From the NCBI RefSeq assembly GCF_008831285.2, contig NC_045151.1, positions 9,786,571 through 9,850,570 of the forward strand: a stretch of DNA of 64,000 nt, written 5' to 3'. Shown here one piece after another: positions 22,561 through 34,915 of the stretch; positions within the stretch are counted from its first letter, which is position 1, and each line of letters starts with the position of its first letter. The notes beneath the pieces are model-generated. The model saw only the letters and a list, made by a program, of their open reading frames with translations. It made no database searches and was not told the DNA's origin. Source of the DNA: Nymphaea colorata (lineage: Eukaryota > Streptophyta > Magnoliopsida > Nymphaeales > Nymphaeaceae). The position numbers were made by a program, and so were the translations under genes.

Positions 22561-24400
22561 ATATTGGATATGGATCTAAATTTGATCTACCGACATAAAA
22601 GATCGAAAAGCCCCCCACTACATTCAACTGACATTCTCCAAAATCAAATAAATCCCCTTGATCTCCTTGCCCTTATGAGTCATTTGGAGATATTTTATGA
22701 GCATCCCAGGAATCTTGGTTCATTACGCAATAGAGAGATGCAAGAAAACAATCCACCACATTCCTTTTTGAACACCTTATACCTTGCTTACAAACTTTTC
22801 GAGAAAGAGATTCCGTTGTACAAATCACTCTTGCTTTTAGATGGGAGCTGGGAATTTGGTGCTTTGAGATTAGGATAGGAAAACTTTTAAATTTTACGAA
22901 GCAGGGATCTGGTCGACCTTCTAATTTTTACTAATGCTACTTCATGCTGCACCTTATTTCTTTTATGTCTATCTATTTATTCCCACAACCATGAGATCCC
23001 ATGTACGTGCCATTTATCGATTCCAATCACATATGAAGCATATGTCAATCGATAATCTGTCAGTCATTCGCTACCCAAACTTCAATTTTAATTCAAATTC
23101 CAATTATGCATTTGGTAAGAAAAAATTTGTGCTTTTTGAACACATTTTCTTAAAACACATGTTATGTTCTTATTTTAAGAAGAATGATCCAGTTATGGTT
23201 ATCGTTCCTAAATTAAGCAATCAAATGCTAGAAGTAAGTAATTAGATCATATTTCCTAAAATAAAAGCATAGCATTCTTGAAACACATGTTCTAAAAATG
23301 TTCTGTGTTCCAAGCACATAATATTCTCTTTTAGTAGTCTACTTAGACAATAATATCAGGTATTACTTAACCAAATCACCTTCTCTCATGGAGTCTGTTA
23401 GGAATATGGCCCGAATCACCGAGTTTCAATGATGTACCATTAAGAGGGAAAGGAACGTGCATGGAAGGGCCTAACTACAAAGCATCCAACTGCAAACGGT
23501 TTAAAATTTATGCTGTTATTTGAAATCACATACCTATAGCCAAAATAGAGCTGATGGGTGAACTTCGACTCAGGAAGGTGATCGATGCTTGGTATTATAA
23601 CTCATTCGGGGTGGCAAAATTCCACGAGTCAAACGGGCCCAGTACGCTGATGAGCTTGCCCAGGGACATAGTGGGGCACCGAAGCCACACCAAGTCGACC
23701 GCAGCTGGCTAGCACCATCGTGCACTGGGGCTGGGAGTGGCCAGGGGTGGGTTGTCGACGAGCCGACTGGAAATCTATAAGGCATGTTTGGAGGAGGGAT
23801 GTTTTGAGGTGGACCCACTCAAGGGAATAGACGATGCAGTCAAGGAGTTGATGATGAAAATGAAAATAAAAGTGATAACTAGGTAGAAAATGAAGGATTT
23901 TCTTGATATGGGTATGGAAATTGTACCATTAATGGGGTAAATCGGCTCTAATTATATCGCTATGTTGAGCTTTTTCTACATTTTTCTATTTAAAAATTCT
24001 CATGAACTAACAATTAATAAAGAGACAAATTAGAAGAGGTCACCAACCACAATATGTGGTTCTGTCATTTTGGCACGACCAGCCAATGAGATTATATAGA
24101 GTGAGGAATAACTTGTCAAAGTGAAAAAACAAATTAGAAGAGGTTACCAACCACAATATGGTTTTGACTGGGATTTCATTAGGATACTAGTTTTTTTATT
24201 TTTTCGAGCACACCTTTTACCTTCGCTCATAAAGACATGCCTGGAGCCCTCCTGAACGGATGTTGAAATAAAAATTTCATTGAAGCCATCATTCATTCAT
24301 ATATAGTGCATGGTATGTGATATTTTAGGACCAGAGGTGCAATTCCTGTGCCACATACAGCCTTTGTGCTCCAGAACAACAGAAAAGGGCATAAATGAAT
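22561..24400. other. No recognisable gene
   Basis: Two ORFs, 22564-22878 and 22934-23245, follow each other on the plus strand without a recognisable domain. A GC-rich patch lies at 23560-23830. A direct repeat with AATTAGAAGAGGT(C/T)ACCAACC lies at 24027 and 24130. Confidence 0.4.
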
Positions 24401-24419
24401 AAAAAAAAGTTCATTGTTA

Positions 24420-24596
24420 CTATCCCCAGGTGGACTCTGTTTGACTAAGGAAGAAGATAACCCCAGAGTGCAGAATCTCTTCTTCAGCCAAATCTGCTAC
24501 TTCTCTGTCATCAGGTGGGGTCAGTTGATAATGAACTCCTGCAGGGTGTAGTACGAGCAACAAAAGAAAAAAGAAAAAAAGAACTGATCCGGGCAT
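24420..24596 (-). CDS. Candidate small secreted protein (58 aa), novel
   Basis: The ATG at 24596 directly follows a splice-acceptor-like CTGGCAG with a pyrimidine tract behind it. The protein starts MPGSVLFFFFLLLLVLHPAG, a strong signal peptide, with expected cleavage near Gly20-Val21. The mature part of about 37 residues is acidic in its first half (QLTPPDDREVADLAEEE) and ends in ESTWG before TAG. There is no cysteine. I recognise no family. A 5'UTR exon, TATA box and W-boxes sit upstream in the right order (separate entries). The start is placed here rather than five codons upstream because the acceptor abuts it. It could also be a chance ORF, or one exon of a longer gene. Confidence 0.35.
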   Translation of the reverse strand: MPGSVLFFFFLLLLVLHPAGVHYQLTPPDDREVADLAEEEILHSGVIFFLSQTESTWG

Positions 24597-24915
24597 CTGC
24601 CAGATCAGCAAGAAAACAAGAAAGGGGAAAACTGATCGAAAAAGGAATAAAAAAATGACACACTGGATTTCGCCTTAGGACACCCTCAGAGCAAGAAATG
24701 AAGAAGAAACTTGAGGAAGAGAGAGAAATAAAAATTAATACCTGTTGTTGTTGGGTTTTTACTGCTGCTGCTCAAGCTCTGGTCTGCTCACCAATCACCA
24801 CAGATGGCTGGTGACAGTAGATGCTTCCAGCTGCTCAATGTAAAATCCTCAAAAATAGAAGGGGACAAACAAGATTCAAGAGAGTGAGGAGAGATAAAAT
24901 GAGAGAAGGAAATGG
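24597..24915 (-). other. 5'UTR exon and 145-bp intron of the small secreted-protein candidate
   Basis: A CT-rich leader (about 24915 down to 24742) ends ACAACAACAG/GTATTAATT, a good donor. An intron of 145 bp follows, ending TTTTCTTGCTGATCTGGCAG before the ATG. The CAGCAGCAGT and CAACAACAAC words are typical of plant 5' leaders. The borders are inferred from consensus only. Confidence 0.35.
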
Positions 24916-24937
24916 AAAAGAAGTCGACAAAGAGCCA

Positions 24938-24970
24938 CTTATACCTGTATTGGGAAATTTGACGTTGACC
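24938..24970 (-). promoter_or_regulatory. TATA box and double W-box
   Basis: On the minus strand TATAAG (24943-24938) lies about 25-30 bases before a CT-rich leader. Just upstream of it, the plus strand reads TTGACGTTGACC (24959-24970), two overlapping TTGAC WRKY-type cores around an ACGT-like TGACG word. If real this suggests defence- or stress-linked control, which is inference from known motif roles. Confidence 0.4.
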
Positions 24971-25024
24971 CGTTGTTTTGTACACAATTCCAGTGATGAC
25001 CCTTTTATTTTATTCAATTATTAG

Positions 25025-26100
25025 CATGCAATCTTTTGGGTTTCAGTAGAGGTCAGGTTGACCCGTTCTTTATAAAAAATTAAATGCAGGACCTAATCAG
25101 GGAAGACTTTAGTTGCGTAGAGTAAAGTAAAGATGATTTGTTCATAATCCCTTATACATGCAGTTGTGGCTTGCGTTACAGATCCTGCTCCTCCATCAAA
25201 AAATTCTTCATAATGTATACATCAATCATACAGATCTATCTCACTTACAAAAAGTCCAGTAGAAGCTGTACATTGGATTTAAAAACAGTTTAACACGGGT
25301 TTTTTTTTTAATTAAAACGTAAAAAAAGTAACGCATATATGTCTTCCCAGCCACTTTGTGTGATCTCAATGTATTTAAATCTAAGAACCCACATCAATAA
25401 TGTTTTCAATGTTTACAAAGACTGCTCCTTAAATGAAATGAGAAAAATAAGAGGCAATTCCTTTTGAAAAACACCAAATGTCCAACTTTTCCTTCTGTTT
25501 TTCAAACAAACACTTGATCTCATCAAAAGTATAAAAGTAATCATCCAAATGATGAAATTATCCCATCAAATTGAAAATATTATCAGGAAAATATAATTAA
25601 AAAGGAAAAAATGCTTATTAATGGCTCCGGTACAAACTCCAAAGTTATCTAAATCAAGATTGTGGGGATAAGTTTAACTAGAAAGATGTAACTCACTAAT
25701 AGCTATATATATGTAAAAGGTATTCTGAACTGACAACCATATGAGCTATTAAGTTGAACCAAGTTGAAGAGTATGGTCTCAAAAATGTCAATGGCTGATA
25801 TATATAAAAATGTATCTCAGGGTTTTTGATGCGGCAACATGCAGGATTGACTGTGGAATTCTGCCCATAAGGTGAAGATTTTTGTGGAGACATCTCAAAG
25901 ATAAAAATTAAGGATGCAGAAGATATGGTTATCAGAATCATTCACAAACACCAAAACTGAGGACATTTTTCCTTTCTTAACTAAAACAAAAGAATTAGTC
26001 AACATGTAAAAGTAGGCCAAAGAATGAGCAAACATGTAAAACTAATCCAAAGGTGAATATTAAAACCACACAAAAGGAGAATATAAGTCTCTAGTTCATT
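25025..26100. other. No recognisable gene
   Basis: AT-rich DNA with A/T runs and no supported coding sequence on either strand. Confidence 0.5.
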
Positions 26101-27115
26101 GTATGAAAGCCTGGAAATTGAGTTCCTTTTCTTTTTGTTGGCAATGTTGTGCTTCGATTGAAGGTGCCATGGTTTATTGATATATATATATTCACATTTT
26201 GATAGAGGGAAAATGTAATGGTGAAATCAACAAAATACGTTACTTTTCAGGGTTGATTTCATCTTTCCAACAATGTCTTTCCTCCTTAAACAAAAATGTC
26301 GCTGCATTTTCCCCAAGTGCAATGACTTGTAAGGAATGGATCTCGCGAGACATATCTTTGATTGATTGGAACTGGAACTTGCTCGATGAGAGGTGCACAT
26401 CCTTATCTATACTGGTGATTTAGTGGCTGGTATATGTGCCCTACAGTGGTGATTTTGTCGCCGATAAATCCATGTATACCAGCGATGTTTAACATCGCTT
26501 CAAGTCTTCACCGCTATAGACCTACAACGGTAGTTTTTGCCACTGTATATCTTACTCTAATCAGTATCGGAGACACTGAAAGCCCGCCCGCTTCAGCTGC
26601 ATGCTTATCTTATCGCTCAAGTGTCCCTTCCTCTCTGTTTTATGATTAACACTTGTATCTTTTCTACAAGTTAGCTATGTTTTTGTTTTAATTTACTTTT
26701 CTATCAAAAATATGGTAGAATTTAACCAATGTTGGATTTGACAAATGTTGTACGTCAAATTAAACCATGTCAAGTTTAATGAATTTATTTTACTTCTAAT
26801 GGTTCGATGAAAAAGTGCCTCGCAAGTGTGTTGCTTAAATAAATTAAAGTATTGCTTTTTTTTCATCTGCCATACTTACATGTTTTTAAAAATTTCAGAA
26901 GCTTTGATGGAAAATTGTTGTTAACAACTAAATTAATTTTCTGTCAGCACGCAAACTAGCAGACAATTTTATCCTTCATTTCCGATTTTGACATGAGATA
27001 ATAATGCTTTTTGCTTCCTTTTCTTTTCTTTAACTTTTTGACATAATCTTTGTGGGCATTATATGCTAAAACTTATGTGTCACAGCTTGTTGCTTTGCTA
27101 GTTCTTGCTTCACAT
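26100..27115. repeat. Dispersed repeat, copy A
   Basis: One of three copies (others at 33390-34050 plus 34630-34915, and 42240-43300). Shared landmarks in order: TTTTGATAGAGGGAAA, TTTCATCTTTCCAAC, GACTTGTAAGGAATGGATC, GCGAGACATATCTTTGATTG, a middle full of ACTGGTGATTT/CACCGCTATA words, then CTCAAGTGTCCC...TCTGTTTT and a tail near GACAT(A/G)ATTTTTGTTG. The 'ACYGGTG'-type subrepeats recall the subterminal regions of CACTA elements, but no CACTA terminus was found. Confidence 0.8.
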
Positions 27116-29034
27116 AAATGAAATTGGGCAACGCTTTAACATTTGACATGCACAAAAAGTGCATGGTAATAATACTAAGTCTATGACGATAACTCAAATG
27201 CAAGCAACCAATCAATACTAAAATAACACAAGACATTTGCCTCAAGTAGAGAATAAAAGACTTGACGTAATTAGGCCTTTGCCGTGGGGCTTCAAGCCCC
27301 ATTGCCTCCTACATCTTAAAAAGCAATGTATCTAACTAGAGCTGCAATAAAAAAATAGCAACTAATTTATGACTATGACAAAGAACACCTTGCTCATGGA
27401 GAACATGAAACAACAATTGACAATTAGACATTTAAAAAACTGATACAAATACCTCCAAGTTGCAACTGGTTCAGTAGTTTGTCAAAATCATCAATATCAA
27501 TAAATGCTGATTTTGTTGTAGACATAGGCTCCCTTCATGTATTTTAGATTCCATCCATGGACATGAATAAATTGTGAACAGTCACATGAAGACAAAAAAA
27601 AGGTATTTTAAAGACTTACCACAACTACAACATGTTTGACAGTTCTCTTAACTATTATAAATTGTTTGAATATAATAAAAGACTACTGAAAGAACCAAAA
27701 AAAAAAAGGAACATGTATCTACCAACATTATGGATCTTATAGAGATTTTAGTAGCAAAGTTTCTTATATGTACAAGTTAAAGTCCCAGTGCTGTTAAAAT
27801 AGATTCCACCACTCCTTCTTTTTGAAATAGATTAGCAATGAGAATAAAAAGCATAGTCAAGGAGGGATTTCCTTTTCTTTAAGTCCATATACAATTTCCA
27901 TGGTTTATGGCATATTATCAAGGAAGGTTGAAACATAAAATACCTTGCCATAACCAACAACCAATGGTATTTAATCAACCTGAAACACTGGATTGTAGCA
28001 ATAGTAAGTTTAAGATTTATCCTATCCTAAAAATCCATGTTGAAGTAACATACCAACTTTACAATATTGAGTTAACGTTCTATACATGTGTTTCTATGTG
28101 TCCATGATCATTTGGCTGAGCTTCGCCATGCATCGGTTTTAGGAATTCATACTGAGCTAAATGAGTATAACAATTTCAATATAGTCAAGCAACTAATGTA
28201 AGAAGCGAAGACAGAGGTTGTCTAAACCAAAATAACATTTTCTCTCCAAAATAAGAGATAATAAGCTTAATGTATGAACATAATGTCCATGCTCTCATGT
28301 GATATACTTTTTTAGTAGACTAGAAACATGAAGTATAAATCCAAGAATAACATTGAAAAGCAATAAAACTACTCATGAGCACTACAATGAAACTGAAAAG
28401 AGAAATGAACCTCATCAGAAACTACACATTGAAGCCGTGGATCTGATGTTGTTAGATCAATTAGCAGCTTGTCATCATTTGAAGTCAAAAGTTTCAAACC
28501 TTGAGGTTCATAACAAAGAGCTGGTCATTACAGTGACCAAGAATGCTGTTACTTCATATTGTTAGAGAATCATAAGCTCACATACAAGTCCACAAAAATG
28601 GATACTTCAGACAACATTGAGAAATGGATAGATTGCAAAATATAGATGAAGATGGAAAATCTCTTGTTGCTCTTCAACCTAGCAAATAGACACTCAATAA
28701 GAGATGGGTGCTACATAAGTATATTTGTGTGTGTCTCTGTGTGTGTGTGTGTGTATACATAGATAAATACTTATATCTGTATATATTTTATAATTTTGTT
28801 CCCTTAGGTCCATCAACATAAAGATTGCTGTTGATCTGCAAGTACTTTATGGAAGAAAACATACACAAATTTTACTAAAAGATGAGTAATATTAACAAAA
28901 AATTATTAACTGAAAATGTGCTTTTTATTTTCATTAATTGCCAATGTTCAATTTCGCTAATTGAATATCGACATAAAAAAGTTATATACACACATTCCCG
29001 TGCATATCTCTCTCTCTATCTATATATATATATA

Positions 29035-29093
<59 letters not shown>

Positions 29094-29600
29094 ATTATTG
29101 ACAACCAAGCATCTGTTCCAAGAGGAACAGATGCACCTGGTTGCAAAAACATTCAAACAAGATGTTTCTGTTCATGCTGCACATGGAATAGGAACCAGAC
29201 GCAATTATGGCAACAGTTCTTATCCTAGAACAATTATGCCAAGGGTAACACCAAAATAAATACCCTCACGGTCACTTTGAGCAAGATAGTCAGAAGACTT
29301 AGAACTAAAGTCTTGATAAACTTATATGCATACCCTATATTACATCCCAGAACACAGAAGTCAGATTCCTTTAGGTCCAAAACCTTCTCTCACGCTACAG
29401 GGAACAAGCAGAGGGCTTATGCTTTAGCAAGCAGCATAAGCCAAAGAGTTGGCTACTTTACCCATCCCTATTTGATAAAATAACAGGAAACATAGAAAGA
29501 AAATGATTGAAGCCTTTCAAGCACGAGGACATACCGAGAATCAACATATGATGCATGACCACTTGACTATATGTAGTTTCGAAGAGATTTTGGCAAGTCA
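27116..29600. other. No certain gene; microsatellites and hairpin
   Basis: AT-rich. A 70-codon ORF at 28353-28565 (reads LHIEAVDLMLLDQLAACHHL) might be an exon, but its borders are poor. A (TG)n run lies at 28730-28755 and a (TG)n(TA)n run at 29032-29089. A perfect 11-bp stem with loop AAGA lies at 29109-29134 (GCATCTGTTCC / GGAACAGATGC). Confidence 0.45.
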
Positions 29601-29611
29601 ATCCGTATCAT

Positions 29612-30306
29612 GTAGGAGCAAACATGTGTGTGTAGTATCTCAATCACACCTGAGTAACCTTAATCAAATCAGGGCCTACGTGCTAAAAATAATAAAAAAA
29701 ATTATATTCCAATAAAGACTAACATACTTCTCTTCAAGTGCATTAATCCTTAAAAAGAAATTTAAGATTTTCAGTTTGACATGACTCAGGTCCCACTGAA
29801 AGTGCAAAATATAGTGTTCTGTGTTTGAATGAGAGCACAAAATGGAGTTTAATTTTTACCATAAATTAAGGATCGAAGTTTAATCTTTAACTTAGATTAG
29901 AATTCTTCTGAACTCGTTAAAATGAAAATATAAATATGAAAGGCTGTGGCCAAATTCTGGGCACAGCCTAAATTGATCTTGGTCTTCAGGGAAGGGAAAA
30001 TTTGAAAATAGAAATGTAGAACAGATGCATGGACAGCAAAGAATATTCTCATTAATAGAAGAGGGGGTATAGAAGCTACATAATAACTAAAAACAGTAAA
30101 AGCTTCATAATCAGTCTATCGTCTCCCCAGATTCCTTTCTATTGGTGGGAAAAGAGCATGCAAAAAAAGAGGATGGGGTGTTGGATAACCAATCACTGTA
30201 GCCAAAGTGAATTGTATGGAACAGTTAAGCCTTGGCCAACACCCGAATTGAGTGTAACCATTCAGCACCTGTGGCTGTGGACAGGTTCGGTGGTAATGAC
30301 TGGAGC
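29612..30306. repeat. Tandem duplication, unit 1
   Basis: From AGCAAACATGTGTGTGTAGT to GGTTCGGTGGTAATGACTGG. The same order recurs at once in unit 2 (30307-30885). Non-coding as far as I can see. Contains GGCTGTGGCCAAATTCTGGG and GACAGCAAAGAATATTCTCA. Confidence 0.85.
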
Positions 30307-30885
30307 AAACATGCATGTGTAGTATCTCAATCACACCTAAAGATTGGAGTAACCTTAATTAAATGACGGCCTATTTGCAAAAAATGTAATAAAAAATATA
30401 TATTCAATAAAGACTGATGTATTTTAAGATTTTCAGTTTGTCATAACTCAGGTCCCACCGAAGGTGCAAGTATAGTGTTCTGTGTTTGAATGAGAGCATA
30501 GAGCAGAATTTAATTTTTACTGTATCTTAAGTATTCAAGCCAAGTTGAATCTTTAACTCAGATTAGAATTCTTCTGAACTCGTTAAAAGGAAAATAGAAA
30601 AATGAAAGGCTACGGCCAAATTATGGGCACAGCCTAAATTAATCTCAGTCTTCAAGGGAGGGGAAATTTGAAAATAGAAATGTAGAAGAGATGCCTGGAC
30701 AGCAAAGAATATTCTCATTAATAGAAGTGGGGATGTAGAAGCTACAGAATAACTATAAAGAGTAAAAGCTTCATAATAAGTCTACCCTCTCCTTGCATTC
30801 TTTTCTATTGGTGGGGAAGGAGCATGAAAAAACAAGATTCGGCACCTGTGGCTGTGGCCAGGTTTGGTGGTGATGGCTGGAGAAG
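30307..30885. repeat. Tandem duplication, unit 2
   Basis: Follows unit 1 directly and is about 115 bp shorter. Missing pieces include the segment after ATGAAAAAACAAGATTCGGC and a stretch near 30420. By eye about 90% identical elsewhere, so moderately old. Confidence 0.85.
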
Positions 30886-33390
30886 GGACCAGGGTTGAGT
30901 CGCTCTGGTTCGCCTAAATGAGCCCACAAAATCTGGCCTGTCTGATTTTGATGATAAAAAGGCATTGGGTAATTCTGGTTGGCATTGTTTGGTAGAAAAA
31001 GATCAAACGAAAGTTGAGAGAGGAGGGAGGGAGGGGGCGGAAGCTTCACATTTGTACAAATAAATTTATTCCAAGATATGGAAATTGCATGTCAAATGAA
31101 TGCCAACTAGCCATCTCTATACCATATTTACAATTTCTTCCCAAAAAGTTTTATAAAAATGGGGAAGATAAAAGAACTGATGTGCCCATGCCCATGGAAA
31201 CTAGATCAACCAAGTCCTAAACAATCAAAAGAAGAAAAAGAAGCGAAGAACCAGAATACCTCACCTTCCTAACTAATGTATCTTCAACCCAAGCCTGACA
31301 AAACAAAAAGAGAAGGAACCAATCCACGTTAGTCACATCATCCAAACATGAGATTCTGCATTCTCAGCAGAGGCAACAAAAAATGAAACAAAAAAAAAAC
31401 CACAATTGAAACAACTGAAAAGATGAATTAACCCTACGTTCCTTCTGTCACATGTGACAATCAAGCAAATCAACGACACATGAGAAATCCAGGCATTAAT
31501 CCACAGAATTAATGCTGGAGCTAATGAATATGTTGGGCAAAATGTGAGGGTCAAAGTGAAACAAAGACAATAATCCACAAAAGAAAACAACTAACATGCG
31601 GCCACCTTAAACAAAAATTTCAAAGAAAAAGCCCATATCCCCCTCAATATGCGGCCAGATTTCTCAAGCTCTTCCTTTGCCTTCTACCAAGAGTTGGTCA
31701 CCTGTGCATCCCCTAATTGTCGCGCTCATCCAATTGAGCCGACTGCAAGCAGATTACATTTCATGGCCAATTTAATAGTGAGACTGGCCAGATTCTAATT
31801 AATTTTTAATATTTCTTGAAATTTTTATTAACCATATATTTTCTCTTATTTTTGACAAATATTTGAAAACCAAACTCCTATTCGATCCAAGCAAACCAGC
31901 AATTTGGCGATTGCTGCAAGCAGAGTAGATGAACAACAACATGATGATGGCAAGGTGAGCAACCAGCAAACTGAGGAAGGAGAAATGCCAGATAACGAGC
32001 AACAAAGCAGGTGAATCATGGATTTTCTGATGAAACAGAAAAATTTGGGAAGCAATGACAGAGTTGAGGAACCTTTCTTCTTCTTCGCATCTTCTGTCAG
32101 CGACAATCGGTCGATTGTGATGGATGCTTGACATCAGTCCATGCTGCGATGGCAAGGGCCACAGGGATGAGCAGAAGGTGGATTTTTACCAGAAAGGGGG
32201 CGAGGGATTGGCTTTATTGTCACAAGTAACACGTCTTTTTTACGTTGAGATTTAGGAAAGGATCTACAAACCGATGCTAATGGCTCGATCCTAGTTCCAG
32301 TTTCTAACATTTGTTGTAGTGAGTACTCACCGGTGGAAACCACGACGGATTGGGAGGGAGAAAAAGAGAGAGATAATATAGAGGCAGAGAGAGGGGCGAT
32401 GCATTAGAGGCGATTTGGTCTAAGACCCTAAAAGGCAAGAAGGAAGTTGATATGGAAGAGCAATAAAGACACACGAGGGTAGCACGAGAGAAATCCAACC
32501 AACATAATCATTCTTTTTAAGACATTGTGTCCAAACAAGAATCTGAAGCCTCCAATTGATGTGGTTATAGAAAACAGGAACTTTCCAACTGCATATCCAA
32601 CTAACCTTTCTGGAGTACTAGAAGGCGCTAGTAAAAAGAAAGACGCCGCAGCGAGACGAAGAGGAGCAAAACGCAATCATTCCGACCTCTCTGTTTTTTC
32701 ATGCATTCAATCTTTTGTTGTTTAAAAGAATGGGGAAAATCCTAGATTTACATTACGCTTCTGCAACTTAACTGGTGGGTTTGAGGGGAGAAAGAGAAAG
32801 AGAGAGAAAAAAGGTGGAAAAAGTTATCGCGCAACTGTGGTACACACAAAATATGCAAATGGCTTGAGTTGGAAAACTCATTCTTGTCCTGACCAAATGT
32901 AGAGGTTATTCGCTACGGTTCTCGTCCTAAAGTATTGGTCATATGGCATAAACAAAAATATTGTAGTGACTGTGTGGTAGCATGAATTGTATTTGTACAT
33001 GCTTGTAGTTGAGACACTATGTCTTGTTTAGATAGTCTATCAAAACTGGGTTCTGAAATGCAATAATATATTCTGTTGTGACCATCATGAAATATGCATA
33101 TGTGACATTATGCATAGTATCTTAATATGGATGATGGTTAACATACTCATGCCCACCTCTCCATTTAACACGTAAATTTGACGATAGAAACTCTTTTTGT
33201 AGACACAATTTTATTTTAATGAATAATAAAACGAACCCTATAGTTGCTTTATTGCAATCTGGTTTGTTTTACTATTTATGACCTCTTTGTAAACGTCTTT
33301 TTATTGTAAAACCAGTTCATATAGCACCAAAGGAATAATATCATTTTGTTCTTCATTGTATGAAATCTGGGAACATCATGAAAGGTGAAA
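30886..33390. other. No recognisable gene
   Basis: Mixed AT-rich DNA. Several minus-strand ORFs at 31800-32680 are rich in Ser/Leu/Phe and look like translated pyrimidine tracts. Nothing is called. Confidence 0.45.
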
Positions 33391-34050
33391 TTGGCTTCTT
33401 TTTTATGGTTTGCAATTGCCATGATTTTATGTATAGATACACCTTTTGATGGAGGGAAATTATAACAGTGAAAGCAACAAAATACTTTATTTTTCAGGGC
33501 TGATTTCATCTTTCCAACGATGTCTTTCAACATGTGGCTGCATTTTCTTTCCCCTTAGTGCATTGACTTGTAAGGAATAGATCCCGCGAGACATATCTTT
33601 GATTGATTGGAACTGGAACTTGCTAGGAGAAAGGTGTGGATATTTCACCATTCCGGTGACTTTTGTGGCTGGTATATATGCCCTACATTGGATTTTTGTC
33701 ACCGTTAAATCGTATGTATACTGGTGATTGTTAAATGTTAACACCCATATATGTCTTCACCGCTATAAAACTTCAACGGTTGTTTTTACCACCATTAAAT
33801 TGTGCCGTAACCAGTACCAAAGAAAGAAGCACATATTACCACTATTATTTGAAGCAAGCACGCAACCGCCCGCTTCAGCTGCCTCTTATCACTCAAGTGT
33901 CCCCCCCCCTTCTCTGTTTTGTGATTGAGACTTGCATCGTTTCTATATTTCATGTTAGCTATGTTTTTGTTTTAATTTACTTTTTTGTCAACAACATGGT
34001 AAGATTTAACCAAGGTTGTATGTCGAATTAAACCATGTCAAATTTACCAT
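33390..34050. repeat. Dispersed repeat, copy B (first part)
   Basis: Related to copy A from TTTTGATGGAGGGAAATTAT through TGTATGTCGAATTAAACC. A stretch at about 34055-34630 not shared with the other copies separates it from its second part. Confidence 0.8.
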
Positions 34051-34629
34051 GTTTCTTATACTCATCAGGACATCTGCAGCCGCACAAACAGTCTAAAGTT
34101 ACCTCTAACAAACAATGTACCTTAATCACATATAGATGTACATGTTTTGGACATTAATTGAGATGGCCAAAAATCCAGTTCAAAATCCAATTTGTTGGTA
34201 GATGACATTATTTGAGAATTTCATTTTTAAATTCATGGCAAGTACTGTTCTCAAGAAATTCAAAGCAGTTGAATAACCCAGAAATTTTCAGCACTTGTTT
34301 TCTAGTGACTCAATTTCAGCAAGTGACCAGAAGGCCCATCCTACCCTTGGGCCGACACTATTATCAGCACAAAGATCAGAAAGGAAAGATCTTGTGGAAG
34401 AAAATATAAAAAATAAAGGATGTGAAATGAAAAGCTGCTAACTAGCCGGTAAGAACTGAATGTTTCCACCGGCCCAGCCTTCCAACCTCTTGATCCTAGA
34501 ATGCAGTCCCAAACTGAAACTAAACCAGTCACACAGGCAAACATAAGGTGCAGTGCACATGCAAGTGGAAGCAAGAAGTCCATAGGAAATACTGAAGAAG
34601 TTTCTTTAGAACTGTCTGTTTCACAATTT

Positions 34630-34915
34630 TAATTAAATATTTTACAAACTTTTATGTATAATTATTGATAACAACTAATTAAACTTTCTTGCAAATAGCA
34701 AAACAGTGCCATCCTTCATGTCCGATTTTGGCGCGAGAAAAAAAAAAAGGTTTTTTTGCTCTTGTTTTTAATTTCTGACATGATTTTTGTTGATATAATA
34801 TGTTGGATTATATTTGCCATGAAACTTATGCTTCACTATGCATCGCTTAGCTACACATTGCATCACCAACTTAGTGCATCGCTTCACCTTCTTGTACTTC
34901 ACAACAAATCAGCAG
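34630..34915. repeat. Dispersed repeat, copy B (second part)
   Basis: Matches copy C at 43025-43295: TATTTTACAAACTTTTATGT, GATAACAACTAATTAAA, CAAAACAGTGCCATC and CACTATGCATCGCTTAGC. It ends in ACTTCACAACA directly against the SEC16-like coding sequence. Confidence 0.8.

Noticed and set aside
31799-32155. 118-codon minus-strand ORF rich in Leu/Ser/Cys
   Set aside because: Overlapping frames are equally open; pyrimidine-rich composition explains it.
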